Virus record (IMG/VR): IMGVR_UViG_3300038682_000093
Span: 1-29,572 of that record
Direction: 5' to 3' (one strand)
Origin: a virus
Length of the DNA: 29,572 bases
Notes under the pieces: model-generated
Told to the model about the DNA's origin: nothing
What the model saw: only the letters and a program-made list of their open reading frames with translations
Database searches by the model: none
Program-made: the position numbers and the translations under genes
Shown here: positions 13,439 to 22,528 of the stretch, piece by piece
Layout of the letters: each line of letters opens with the position of its first letter
Position numbering within the stretch: position 1 is the stretch's first letter

Positions 13439-15272
13439 TGCGTAGTTCCCGCGCAGTACTTGCTGCCTTTATCGATTGTATTGGGCGCTGTCCTTCTACT
13501 TCAAACATCCACCGTGTCGCACGGAATGAGCTTGGCAACCGGATTAGGTTTTCCGTAGTATTAACTGTACCCTCAAATTTGAGGTATTCAGTTCCCTCGA
13601 TAATTACATATACTCGAAAGATAACATCGGGGGATACGCTCGTAGTATCTATATCAAATAACGGACTACCTGCCAAAGACAATCGGTTATCCGGTAGTCC
13701 CGTGCCCGTGTCGATTGGAGCGGCATCCCCTGCGACAGCGGTGCCTCCAATCGTATTTAACGGCGAAGCTATACGTACGTTGTTGTATGTCTGTTCATCA
13801 CTACTAACCACACCTAAGTCGCTATCAACACCTTCAAATGTAATCCTAGCTGCACCTAAATTTATCGGTGTTGGGGTGACGTACTCTTTGCTCCTCCATG
13901 TATAAGTTAACGGGGCTGCGGACTCGGCATCCCAGTTATACAGAGCGGTGCCGGTAAACAATAGTATCTCCCCTGTATGGGTATTAGTCTGTACACCGAC
14001 TACAGGCAAGTCGTTAGATATTTCAATGAATGCCGACATTGGCTCATTAGGGTCAAATATAAACCCCTGCGTATCGCCAAAGAACGCGATGTACTGGTTG
14101 TGGTACGATGATGCACGGATATTATCTGGGTTGTATTCATCCTGCCACTCATACTTAGATAGCAACTGTTTGGTTACTATAGAGGGGTTCGGGCCATTTA
14201 CAAGAACAAGTCCGTTTGATGAAGCATACAGTACGCCATAGATGGTAGTAGCTATAGACTGCCTAGACAAACAGGGCTCTACCGAACTCGATGTCCGTAA
14301 TGTAATTGAGGCAGGGTTCACCCCTACCCCAATAAATGGGGCGGCGTTTGTACAAGCGACTATGCTCTGTCCGAATACACCCATACCTACCACGTCATAT
14401 TCTATGGCTTGTTGATAATTGTCCGGCCACGCATGAGGGCGGTATACCTCGGACATATAAATATTACGGCCGGACCACCCAACTAAAAACCCATTCGGCA
14501 TAACAACAGCCCCCTCCAAATCAGAGGGGGGTTCAGTCCACGTGGTGGACTCTAGTAATGGCCCTTGCGTGGCCTCATAATCTGTAGATGTATCCGTATA
14601 CGTGACTTGGTTGCCTACTGCCGGTATAGATAGCGTAGCTATACGGAAGTATGTAGCTGAGTTATACCCTGTCACACTTCGGTATATGTGGATACTGGTG
14701 ATAGACCTGTCTGCCATTTCAGTTCTTGGGAATGAATCACTTCGTATCGTTACAATCCAGTCTCCACTAATCTCGCCCGAGGCTAATGTAGGTTCTGACG
14801 GGGCAGACTCTTCTCCGAACTCAGACACCAATGTATAAATGTAACTGCGGGATTCTATTAGCGTAGTATCGGGATTATCTGTAGTAGTCAGTGATGGTGG
14901 CTGTCGTGGTGAAGGTACACCTAAGTGTAACCACGGGTCTCCACTTATCAATCTAGCGGCGGTATTGTATTGCGGTACGCCCTCACCGAACTTATAGAAC
15001 CTATCATAACTATCATTAAGTAGTGGTGATTGCAGTATATCCGCGTCTTTTGTAGTGGTCGTTTCTATATGCTGCGTACCGTCATTGAAACGTAATACGT
15101 GCGCTGCGGCTCCAGAGAGTCCACCAGCTATAGCGAGTGTACTTCGCAAGGCCCGTAACGTGCCAGAGAGTAGTCTAGCGTTAGTAGCTACAGAAGCATT
15201 GACTGCAGGTAGTAGCGCATCTGCTCTACGTGGGACCATGCCAGTGAATTGGTTTATGTTTATCGATGTCAC
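13431..15272 (-). CDS. Podoviral tail nozzle-like protein, 613 aa
   Basis: The N-terminus (MTSININQFTGMVPRRADALLPAVNASVATNARLLSGTLRAL in outline) fits the GMVPRxDPRLLPxxxAxxAxNxxLxSG pattern found, from memory, in nozzle-type proteins of short-tailed phages. The remainder has repeated strand patterns typical of a beta-propeller-like nozzle barrel (YIYTLVSEFGEESAPSEP, SITSIHIYRSV, GFLVGWSGRNIYMSE, WPDNYQQAIEYDVVGM). Length is in the usual range for T7 gp12/P22 gp10-type proteins. The nozzle closes the tail tube and carries fibres. It overlaps the following 199-aa gene by 8 nt and the preceding 250-aa gene by 1 nt. Confidence 0.78.
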   Translation of the reverse strand: MTSININQFTGMVPRRADALLPAVNASVATNARLLSGTLRALRSTLAIAGGLSGAAAHVLRFNDGTQHIETTTTKDADILQSPLLNDSYDRFYKFGEGVPQYNTAARLISGDPWLHLGVPSPRQPPSLTTTDNPDTTLIESRSYIYTLVSEFGEESAPSEPTLASGEISGDWIVTIRSDSFPRTEMADRSITSIHIYRSVTGYNSATYFRIATLSIPAVGNQVTYTDTSTDYEATQGPLLESTTWTEPPSDLEGAVVMPNGFLVGWSGRNIYMSEVYRPHAWPDNYQQAIEYDVVGMGVFGQSIVACTNAAPFIGVGVNPASITLRTSSSVEPCLSRQSIATTIYGVLYASSNGLVLVNGPNPSIVTKQLLSKYEWQDEYNPDNIRASSYHNQYIAFFGDTQGFIFDPNEPMSAFIEISNDLPVVGVQTNTHTGEILLFTGTALYNWDAESAAPLTYTWRSKEYVTPTPINLGAARITFEGVDSDLGVVSSDEQTYNNVRIASPLNTIGGTAVAGDAAPIDTGTGLPDNRLSLAGSPLFDIDTTSVSPDVIFRVYVIIEGTEYLKFEGTVNTTENLIRLPSSFRATRWMFEVEGQRPIQSIKAASTARELRNV

Positions 15273-16024
15273 TATTCACCGCCCGCATTACTTGTGAGAT
15301 TAATACTTAGCGTTACTGGCCATGTCACTTCCACGCCATCGTCAGACTTCCTATGTATACTCAAATCAAAAGTAGCTGTGCGGCTAAAAGTACTCTCTCC
15401 ATTATAATACGCCTGAAAAATAACTTGGGCAGACATATACTCTGGGACTGAACCTATGGGATAGTTACCGCCGTTGGACGTAGTATCCCCAGATGTTAAA
15501 TCCATCTGAGTACCAGACCAATTGGACGTAGCTAAGTTTGGTCCATCTTTGACGTTAACGGTCAGTAATGAGGTACCCGACGTAACCTCTGACATTACAC
15601 CAGACGGTCCCGTTAAAACTAAGTTAGTAACTAAAGCATAGTAACTATCGCCAGTACCTGCAGCGTTGGGAGAGAACCAATCTGCTACGTGAGTGAAAGA
15701 CGTGCTGTGTCCTGTAGTAGTTGCGCCGTTGGGATTGCCGCCATCAAAGTGTCCACTACCCGTTACGACTAGGTTCGATGTCTTAATCCCATTAAAGGTA
15801 CTTACCTGTACAGGACTGTGGGTTATACCCGTAGGGGTTACGAATCCGGGATTCGTCGCGCCTGTAGTGAATACTTGTTTGAAGTCTACCCCATCATGCA
15901 CCCACATTTCCTGTATCTCCACTGGTTCAGATGGGTTGGGGTCTACTGGCTCTGTGAAATACCACAACTTCTGCACCTGTTGCGGTGCATCCAACGCGTC
16001 GTGGACCCAAAGCTCTATAGCCAT
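15272..16024 (-). CDS. Beta-rich virion protein, 250 aa
   Basis: Residues 1-55 hold an internal duplication, IELWVHDALDAPQQVQKLWY and IQEMWVHDGVDFKQVF, a type of short repeat seen at the start of phage minor tail proteins. The remaining 190 residues are Ser/Thr/Gly-rich with alternating strands, compatible with Ig-like or fibre-like folds. No membrane segment or catalytic motif. Single-base overlaps (TAATG) join it to both neighbouring genes. Probably a minor tail or fibre protein decorating the nozzle. Confidence 0.78.
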   Translation of the reverse strand: MAIELWVHDALDAPQQVQKLWYFTEPVDPNPSEPVEIQEMWVHDGVDFKQVFTTGATNPGFVTPTGITHSPVQVSTFNGIKTSNLVVTGSGHFDGGNPNGATTTGHSTSFTHVADWFSPNAAGTGDSYYALVTNLVLTGPSGVMSEVTSGTSLLTVNVKDGPNLATSNWSGTQMDLTSGDTTSNGGNYPIGSVPEYMSAQVIFQAYYNGESTFSRTATFDLSIHRKSDDGVEVTWPVTLSINLTSNAGGE

Positions 16025-16533
16025 TAATTATGTACCATAACAATATCACCATAGGCTCCCCCAGCGGGTTGGCCTGCGGTGGTGGTGATGGTTATTTTAC
16101 CTATAGGTGCGCCATCTTGTATTTGGGCTACGCCTTCTATGTTTGCGTCCCCGCCTGCGTTTACGTCAGTAGTGGCATTAACTGACGCTCCTGCTGTCAA
16201 GCTGCCCGTAGTGGAGGCATCGTCGTCCGAGGGTAAAAACGCAGACGCATCAATAGCGTTTACATCCCACCGTTGAAAAGCCCCTGAGACATATATCATC
16301 AGTCGTTGGTTAGTAGAATCTACCCAAAGCATGTGGGACCATGGGTTTGCTGGTTCCGTATCGGAAATAACTACGCCAGAGAACTCCACGACATCGCCAG
16401 AATCCGCCATCTTGAACCACATGCGTGGCGCATCGCCGTGCTGTTTAAGGGTAGGTTCGCCTTCTACTACGTTAGCGGGGTTGGGCGCGCCATCACTTGC
16501 GTCGCTCGAACGCCTGAACTGTATTCGTGCCAT
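16024..16533 (-). CDS. Fibre-associated protein, 169 aa
   Basis: It starts MARIQFRRSSDASDGAPNP followed by EGEPTLKQHGDAPRMWFKMADSG, the pattern of N-termini of phage fibre or spike proteins that read xIQFRRGTxxxW and then list display values (VVISDTEPANPWSHMLWVDS). The C-terminal third is a Gly/Ala/Asn-rich repeat-like stretch (TGSLTAGASVNATTDVNAGGDANIEG) resembling shaft repeats. Single-base overlaps (TAATG) link it to both neighbours. It probably joins or extends a tail fibre. No enzymatic motif is seen. Confidence 0.78.
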   Translation of the reverse strand: MARIQFRRSSDASDGAPNPANVVEGEPTLKQHGDAPRMWFKMADSGDVVEFSGVVISDTEPANPWSHMLWVDSTNQRLMIYVSGAFQRWDVNAIDASAFLPSDDDASTTGSLTAGASVNATTDVNAGGDANIEGVAQIQDGAPIGKITITTTAGQPAGGAYGDIVMVHN

Positions 16534-16859
16534 TAGTATGTTCCTCCATCTACGTCACCAGATGCAGCTAGGGCTGCGAAAGTACCTGCCGTTATCCTAC
16601 ATTCTACCCTAGCTCCTGCGGCAAAGGCAAAAGGAGTAGTACTTTCCTCGGCGCGGGTAACTGTGAATGAGTCTCCGTTACGGTCAGTGGCATAGACTAT
16701 TTCTCGATTGCCAAACGCATCCTCTATTACCAAGGGTGTCTGGTCCCCGACTCCGGGGGTGGCGAACGAACTACCATCTGCTACTGGGAGGTTAGTCTGT
16801 ACTGCATCTATTGACGATGTTAGCGTCGTTGATGAGAAGTTAGTTAATACAAAAGCCAT
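16533..16859 (-). CDS. Small beta-rich virion protein, 108 aa
   Basis: The sequence (LTSSIDAVQTNLPVADGSSF, then VIEDAFGNREIVYATDRNGDSFTVTRAEESTTPFAFAAGARVECRITAG in outline) matches a widespread phage structural pattern: TSSIxAxQTTIxVxDGSxFP, GxxEIVxVTxRxGDxLTVxRGxEGTxAxAFxxGxxVExRxTA. This pattern is found in small tail or fibre-linked proteins. It is entirely strand-forming and fits one small beta-sandwich. TAATG overlaps connect it to both neighbours. The function is probably structural; the exact position in the virion is not known. Confidence 0.8.
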   Translation of the reverse strand: MAFVLTNFSSTTLTSSIDAVQTNLPVADGSSFATPGVGDQTPLVIEDAFGNREIVYATDRNGDSFTVTRAEESTTPFAFAAGARVECRITAGTFAALAASGDVDGGTY

Positions 16860-17176
16860 TACACATCCTCCACAGTTATTTCCAATTCATCTTCCCACAG
16901 TATATTAGTGTCATCTGGGATAGACGTTATCGTTATTCTATACGTGTTTCCATCTACGCCCCCGCCTACATAAAGGTACGCTTTAGTAACGCTAGTTGCG
17001 TCACCCGCGACGTCCTCGATTAACTGTACGGATGTCGTAATGGGTGGTACAGAATCAGGAGACGATGCGGTGATAACCGACGTAATATACTCGCCTGAGT
17101 CTAACGCTGCTTTAGAATAGTCTAGTTTAAACCTGCGTGTTTCCGACGGTTGTTTAGTTGTTCTACCTAATAACAT
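16859..17176 (-). CDS. Small beta-sandwich phage protein, 105 aa
   Basis: It starts MLLGRTTKQPSETRRFKLDYS and continues LDSGEYITSVI, VTKAYLYVGGGVDGNTYRI, WEDELEITVEDV. I recall this order (KQPxExRxFxIDYSxxLxxGExI, VxGGxxGxxYxVT, EDxxxVxV) from small phage proteins annotated as Ig-like or tail-associated. It is nearly all strand, fitting one Ig-like sandwich. It begins 9 nt after the 1207-aa gene ends and overlaps the next gene by 1 nt. A structural, fibre-associated role is likely. Confidence 0.8.
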   Translation of the reverse strand: MLLGRTTKQPSETRRFKLDYSKAALDSGEYITSVITASSPDSVPPITTSVQLIEDVAGDATSVTKAYLYVGGGVDGNTYRITITSIPDDTNILWEDELEITVEDV

Positions 17177-17185
17177 TATACACCC

Positions 17186-20100
17186 CTAAAATAAATGCCG
17201 TGAATAAATCCATTCGCCCGAGATTGTCTTACCTGCATCTGCGGCGTTAAACCACAACGTACCATCATACAACATAGTTACTTCGCCGGCGGCAGGCGGT
17301 TGGGTAGGGTCGCTAACATATACAACGTCCACCCCATCTAGCTGTAGAGACATGCGTTCTGGTGTGTCCGTACAAAGCCCGAGGAATAAATCATCCTCAA
17401 TCAACCCGTGGCCTGAGCCATTGGACCCGACATGTATGTAACGTCTACCAGTGAACGTAGTTGATAATTTCATATCGGTGAAGAACGCAAATGTCTCGTC
17501 CGCTGCAGTATCTCCTAATTGATAGAAGCGGGTTTTCATAGGGCATCCTATTACACCTGCTGTTGTAGGTACGTTGGGGCGAGAAAGCACTTCGACTCCG
17601 TTCAATTCCAAACTAAGTGTAGTGCCCGTGCGGATTAAAGACCACTCGTCATCTATTCCTGTTCCGTTGGCGGTGGTAATCGTACCCACAAGCGAACCAT
17701 TCTCAGAGAATATAAAGGATTTTTCCACCCCGCCATCATCTAACTGGGAGTGCCAGATATTCACGCCGACAATACAATCTGTTCTGTCCGCACCGAGATA
17801 CCCTGTCTGTACCATTTCACCTGATGTCATAAGTCCAATGAACCCAAACCCACCGACCGTAGTATCTGTCCATGTACTTGTTATAGCAGGATCGAATGCA
17901 TCGCTGAATTTAAACTTAAATGTAAAGTCGCCTGTTATTTCGTGGTGGTGTGTAAGTCCTACCCAATCTGTCGTAGTCTGCGAGTTATCGGCCTGTGTGA
18001 CTGTGGAGTTACCTCGCTTGGTATAGAATACCGGCGAATTTAATTTTATCGGCCGGTCGACCCAAACTTCATCGGTAGCAGGCACAGTGGTTGTACTGAA
18101 TGTGTTACTAACGATATTCGGGAATACATAAGTTTTAGCGCCATCGAAGTTAACCGTAGTTGAGTCGTCTTTCAAAATACCGTCGAACATCCACACGTCA
18201 TAATATTCATCTGTTAAATAATCCGAAGCAGTAGAAGTAGTATCCTCGAAACCCAGTTGTAATCCGTCTAAGAAGTCCTCGTTGGCAACATGGGTTGTTT
18301 TAGATGATGGGTTATCTTTCTCCCAAGCACTCCCATTCCATCCGTAAGAATGCCAGATATCAGGAAAGTCAAACAACTCGCCGCCGATTGACTCGTATCC
18401 CATACCATATACAGTAGTATTTACTGAAATTAAATCCGTAGTTGATCCGTACAATGTACAGGTTCTTGTATGGATATAGATACCATTGCCAATGTGGATG
18501 CCTCCATTAGCGCCAAATACCATCACAGTTGCACTTAGGTTATCGCGCATGAGTTTACGCCCAACGCCATCACCATGTAAGTTATAAGTATAAGTAGTTA
18601 CTCCGACCTCCAATGTATCAAGGTTTCTGAGTACGAAGGGATAATCATCGGCTGAGACATTTGCCCCACCCATGATAAACTCTACACCATCGTCCCGATA
18701 AAAAATATTAACCGAGTGGGTAGAAACAGGGCCTCCTGCTTCCGATACTGATTGGTCGAGTACTGCTACACTACCTCCATAATCAAAAATCTGGGTTACG
18801 ACAGTAGAAACCTGCCGCCTATCCACTCGGATTAATCTTCCCTTAGTAGAAAACCCTATCTTAACCTGGGCAAGAAGAGGGACCGAACCCGAATCCGCCG
18901 AGGTATCGTTATTTAAAGTCGCCTCGTCACTAGTAGGCGATGAACCCTCCAGTGACCACCATGTCGCTTCTTGTCCATAAAGCGCCGTTGGTATCGGTAT
19001 ATAAAACTGGTCAACGCCAGCCGCTTGCGTATCGCGCCTAAATATTCCGGCGGTAAAAGAAAAATCACCCCCACTCGTATGGCCTGTAATCAAGAACTGT
19101 GGGTCGGTAGACTCATTATACACGGTCCATGTTGTGCCACTATCATCGGACCAACACATTTCCGCGCCCATCAATGCCCATAGCTCGTCATTACGCCCAA
19201 CCTGTACACCATAACATTTAGTATCGTCTACGGCGCTAGCATTGGTGAGTAGGCCTACAGCCGTTGTCGCGCCTAGTGGAGTACGTGTTATTTTCCATAG
19301 GCCGGTATTGCGGCAAGCGGCATAAATATTACCGGTACTATCATGGACTATCTGGGTTAGGTCAGTAGGGGAGAACGGGAAGGTGTGAGTAGAATCAAAC
19401 AGTTCATACCCATAGTTAAGGTCGTGTATTACGAGGCCAGTGGCATTTGCCGTTATCCACTCAGGGTAAATATATTTAATGATAGGACGGAACGCAGCGA
19501 CATTAGTGTCCGATGTGACGGTTACTGTAGTGGAAGCGGGGTCGATACCTGCCCCCGGTAGTGTTAAAGGTACATCACTATTTGCACCGAATTGATTGTT
19601 AGTAATCACTAGGGAGGAAGAGGAGTGGGTGTTTAGGTGGGATAAGGGTAATGCGAAAGATGCCCATAGGTTTCCTGCAGTTTGTGTAGTCGCTTTCTTG
19701 TATACTCGGTACGCTGCTGCGCCAGAGGCACCACCACTCGTAATATGTACACGATAACAGGACGCTAAACTATTATCTGCGGGTAACCACCCATTGTCAT
19801 TAGCGGTTACTGCCCCCAAACCCAATGCTTGATTGGGGGTATCTGAGTAAGGTGACGAACTTATAGCTGCACGCGAATAGATATTTTGTACTTTAGAGTC
19901 CGTACTTTTTAGTAGTTTATGGTATGTCATAGGCGCAGAGTCTGTGGTATATAAGTAAGTACCGCCTATATGACACCCTACAATACTGTTTGTAGCCAGT
20001 TCCGATGCTGTAATAGTACACACACCACTTTGCGCATTGATGTCATAGAGACCGATGGTAGTAAGTGAGTTATACGCAGCGGGTAGGTCCGAAAGCGCAC

Positions 20101-20809
20101 CTTTACCAAACGCATAAAGCGGGGTCCCTTCTGGGGCGTTGACGGGTGTAGAACAGAAATTACGCAAAACATACCTGTTAGAGACTGCGGTCCTAGAAGT
20201 AGACTGGTTGTTAAACATGGCTTGTATGTAATAATCGGTCGGGTCTTCTGCATTCATTAACCCTGTATAGCTTACTTCGATACGATATAAAACATCCAGA
20301 ATCTCCGCGCTACCCTGAACACAGCCTGATGCGAACGGTGTGGTGCATATAACGTAAGGTGCTCCATTAGCTAGAGTAGCAGAGCCACCACCACAAAGTC
20401 CCGCACCCCAGACGGTTCTGTCACTCCCAGTAGGGTCGAACCGATAATGAAATAGGTAATAAGGTGGGTTCTGCCCATCATCTACATACTGATACCAATT
20501 AATAGAGGAATCGTAGGTACGTATTACATTATCGTTCCTTATTGATTCAGTATTAGCATAACTAACGGGGTTAGCACCACGGTGAAATGGCTTCATATAG
20601 ATTACCCCACGGGCGTTACCGCCGCGTGGCATCGGACATTCTACATCAAGAATATCACCTACAGAATAAAGCGCGTATTGAGAGGTGGGGGTGAAGTCAT
20701 TTTGTACTTCTGGATAAGTAGTGAACTCTCCATCAGGAACCCATTTACCGTTAATCTTCTTAGCGGGTGCAGTACGCACACTGACGAACCCTTTAATTTG
20801 TTTATCCAC
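17186..20809 (-). CDS. Giant tail fibre/spike protein with Asp-box and lectin-like domain, 1207 aa
   Basis: The largest gene of the window. Residues 1-120 form an N-terminal domain (VRTAPAKKINGKWVPDGEF, YALYSVGDILDVECP), probably the virion anchor. The middle has propeller-like strands (LTQIVHDSTGNIYAACRNTGLWKITR) and one clear Asp-box, SDDSGTTW at 554-561, the SxDxGxTW motif of sialidase-like and related beta-propellers. Residues about 940-1120 look like a SPRY/concanavalin-like sandwich (TFKFKFSD, GFGFIGLM, NIWHSQLDDGG, LELNGVEVL). The C-terminus (LWFNAADAGKTISGEWIY) is a separate small domain. It likely binds or degrades a host surface glycan. No full sialidase catalytic set is visible. 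It overlaps the 322-aa gene by 8 nt. Confidence 0.83.
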   Translation of the reverse strand: MDKQIKGFVSVRTAPAKKINGKWVPDGEFTTYPEVQNDFTPTSQYALYSVGDILDVECPMPRGGNARGVIYMKPFHRGANPVSYANTESIRNDNVIRTYDSSINWYQYVDDGQNPPYYLFHYRFDPTGSDRTVWGAGLCGGGSATLANGAPYVICTTPFASGCVQGSAEILDVLYRIEVSYTGLMNAEDPTDYYIQAMFNNQSTSRTAVSNRYVLRNFCSTPVNAPEGTPLYAFGKGALSDLPAAYNSLTTIGLYDINAQSGVCTITASELATNSIVGCHIGGTYLYTTDSAPMTYHKLLKSTDSKVQNIYSRAAISSSPYSDTPNQALGLGAVTANDNGWLPADNSLASCYRVHITSGGASGAAAYRVYKKATTQTAGNLWASFALPLSHLNTHSSSSLVITNNQFGANSDVPLTLPGAGIDPASTTVTVTSDTNVAAFRPIIKYIYPEWITANATGLVIHDLNYGYELFDSTHTFPFSPTDLTQIVHDSTGNIYAACRNTGLWKITRTPLGATTAVGLLTNASAVDDTKCYGVQVGRNDELWALMGAEMCWSDDSGTTWTVYNESTDPQFLITGHTSGGDFSFTAGIFRRDTQAAGVDQFYIPIPTALYGQEATWWSLEGSSPTSDEATLNNDTSADSGSVPLLAQVKIGFSTKGRLIRVDRRQVSTVVTQIFDYGGSVAVLDQSVSEAGGPVSTHSVNIFYRDDGVEFIMGGANVSADDYPFVLRNLDTLEVGVTTYTYNLHGDGVGRKLMRDNLSATVMVFGANGGIHIGNGIYIHTRTCTLYGSTTDLISVNTTVYGMGYESIGGELFDFPDIWHSYGWNGSAWEKDNPSSKTTHVANEDFLDGLQLGFEDTTSTASDYLTDEYYDVWMFDGILKDDSTTVNFDGAKTYVFPNIVSNTFSTTTVPATDEVWVDRPIKLNSPVFYTKRGNSTVTQADNSQTTTDWVGLTHHHEITGDFTFKFKFSDAFDPAITSTWTDTTVGGFGFIGLMTSGEMVQTGYLGADRTDCIVGVNIWHSQLDDGGVEKSFIFSENGSLVGTITTANGTGIDDEWSLIRTGTTLSLELNGVEVLSRPNVPTTAGVIGCPMKTRFYQLGDTAADETFAFFTDMKLSTTFTGRRYIHVGSNGSGHGLIEDDLFLGLCTDTPERMSLQLDGVDVVYVSDPTQPPAAGEVTMLYDGTLWFNAADAGKTISGEWIYSRHLF

Positions 20810-21770
20810 CTATGTTTCCTCCATTTAGTCGGGTAGCTACAACAGATGCAGCGATGGGTTTTGTAGTAACGACACTCGTTGCTAGTGTATCTGTTATAGT
20901 ATCACATGTAATAGCGGAGTAGGATGTCTTAACAAACGACGATGAAACGCCACTAACTTTAGCATAATCAGAAGATAGCGTATCTGTAATCAGTTTTTTT
21001 ACTGAGCCGAGGATGTCTCTAACAACAATAGGAGAAGTAATGTTACTATTTACTTTGGTATAATCTACTAATAAGTTAGAACGGATATGCTTCCCAAACG
21101 TATTAATATTGCGGGTAGATAGCTGGACTGTTCGAGAACGTACAACACCGCCGCCATAGAACTGAGCCTCAACATAATACCTACCTGCAGGTTGGATAGT
21201 TCTATGCAGTCCCAAAACCTCGGTATCGATATAAACCGGTATCCCCTGCTCAGTATATAATACGTATTGGATAAACGGTTTATTAAACGAAGGGGAATTG
21301 CCGAACGTAAACCATACCCTAGCAGGCTGTTCACCCGAGATATATTCTCCGTTATTATCTACTGCCTCGACCCCTATCAGTAACTCATCAGACGTTATTG
21401 AATTCTGATGTAATAGAGGCGATAACGTAGGTGCGATATTTGCTGTGAGGTTAGATTGTATCGTATCGGTTACAGTATAATCCTCGGATACCTCGACGCT
21501 AGTGTACCGGTCCACATACAGGCGGAATACGTGGTCGACTGTTTGTTCACGAATGAATGATAGCGTGAGGCCATCGGAAGATACGTTAAAATCTACCGTA
21601 GGCCCCGTTATCTGTTCCCACACAAAGCTATGGACTTCGGGGTCGGATACGGACGCAGTGATAACAATCAAGGCTCCACATACATCCACGATAGGGTCAG
21701 GTGTTTCTATCTCTGCCTGCGAGTAAATCGGTGGTGGGTATTGATTTATGTATCGTGAACGGTACGGCAT
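20802..21770 (-). CDS. PKD/Ig-like virion protein, 322 aa
   Basis: Residues about 28-95 (ITASVSDPEVHSFVWEQITGP, LTLSFIREQTVDHVFRLYVDRY) follow the pattern of PKD/REJ-type Ig-like domains, where a D-P-x-x-x-x-F-x-W-x-Q-x-x-G-P core is followed by a FxLxVxD strand. A second strand-rich part (115-220) includes VWFTFGNSPSF and YYVEAQFYGGG. The C-terminal 100 residues are Ser/Thr/Val-rich repeats (DTITDTLATSVVTTKPIAASVV). It lies between the connector genes and the giant fibre, so it may link the fibre to the tail, which is inference. The ATG overlaps the stop of the 44-aa gene. Confidence 0.78.
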   Translation of the reverse strand: MPYRSRYINQYPPPIYSQAEIETPDPIVDVCGALIVITASVSDPEVHSFVWEQITGPTVDFNVSSDGLTLSFIREQTVDHVFRLYVDRYTSVEVSEDYTVTDTIQSNLTANIAPTLSPLLHQNSITSDELLIGVEAVDNNGEYISGEQPARVWFTFGNSPSFNKPFIQYVLYTEQGIPVYIDTEVLGLHRTIQPAGRYYVEAQFYGGGVVRSRTVQLSTRNINTFGKHIRSNLLVDYTKVNSNITSPIVVRDILGSVKKLITDTLSSDYAKVSGVSSSFVKTSYSAITCDTITDTLATSVVTTKPIAASVVATRLNGGNIGG

Positions 21771-21904
21771 TAGCGCGCCCGCTTAGGGATTATATACGTG
21801 GTTGTCTTCTTAGGAGCGTACGTTACTCGCCTACTTCCTATAGGAAATATAGCGGACTTCACTTTGAAAACGAAAGTTTGTTTCGTTATTACTGGGTAGT
21901 TCAT
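21770..21904 (-). CDS. Small basic protein, 44 aa
   Basis: A 44-codon gene fills the gap between the 206-aa adaptor and the 322-aa protein. It begins MNYPVITKQTFVFKVKS three bases after the adaptor stop and ends in PKRAR at a TAA that overlaps the next ATG (TAATG). About a quarter of residues are Lys or Arg. This boundary pattern is the same as at its neighbours, which supports it as a real gene even though it is short. No family recognised; a basic virion or connector peptide is possible. Confidence 0.68.
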   Translation of the reverse strand: MNYPVITKQTFVFKVKSAIFPIGSRRVTYAPKKTTTYIIPKRAR

Positions 21905-21907
21905 ATC

Positions 21908-22528
21908 TTACGCCCACGGAGGAAAAACCCAACTCGCATTGCCGCGTGAGAATCTAGCTAAGACTTCCTTACGGGCCATCAAAGTTTCGTTTTTGAATTT
22001 ACGTTGTTCGCGTATCGCCTTGTTATCATTAGACCATGGGCGGTTTGGCCAATTCAAAAGCTCTGCAACCGTACCACATATAATCGATTGGCGGTGGTGT
22101 ATCCATGTATCGTCTGGTACCAACGTATCGAAAGACTCTGGGATTAATGAAACGTCCACCAATAAATCCTTACCATTATCTATCTCTTCTGGCTGTGGAA
22201 ATAACTGCATTGTACCTGAATCGTGCAGATAAAATCCTCTTGGTAATCCAGCTTGGGGGTCATCAATTGGCTCAACCGTGAGGGGGTTAATAACCCTTTC
22301 ATCGTATATCACTCTAAGGACAGTGCCGACCATCGCCCCCTCTACTGTTGGTGCGAGGTATACGTAGGTCTTGGTGTTGTCTACAATGAATGGTAATCGT
22401 ACTGTCCATGCGCGGGATTCCCTAAAGAATTGCTGGGCTGTATTAAATAACTGATTCTCTACGACACTGCGGGTGACTCCCGGCAATCGTAGCATAATGT
22501 CCTGTACCCAATCATCTAACTGTCTCAT
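21908..22528 (-). CDS. Tail tubular / head-tail adaptor protein (gp11-like), 206 aa
   Basis: Begins with a helix (QLDDWVQDIMLRLPGV), continues AQQFFRESRAWTV (the xxFFRxSxxW pattern of podovirus adaptors), a strand-rich centre with FPQPEE, and then a C-terminal helical segment HRQSIICGTVAELLNWPNRPWSNDNKAIREQRKFK. The last part fits the GTxARLxxxPxkPWxNxxxAxxYxxxF signature I know from short-tail adaptor proteins. It would sit beneath the portal and connect to the nozzle. ATGA overlap with the 121-aa gene upstream. Confidence 0.8.
   Translation of the reverse strand: MRQLDDWVQDIMLRLPGVTRSVVENQLFNTAQQFFRESRAWTVRLPFIVDNTKTYVYLAPTVEGAMVGTVLRVIYDERVINPLTVEPIDDPQAGLPRGFYLHDSGTMQLFPQPEEIDNGKDLLVDVSLIPESFDTLVPDDTWIHHRQSIICGTVAELLNWPNRPWSNDNKAIREQRKFKNETLMARKEVLARFSRGNASWVFPPWA

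Noticed and set aside
13420-13905. 161-aa plus-strand ORF over the nozzle-like gene
   Set aside because: The antisense frame lies inside a continuous minus-strand structural gene; no ribosome-binding site or family resemblance.
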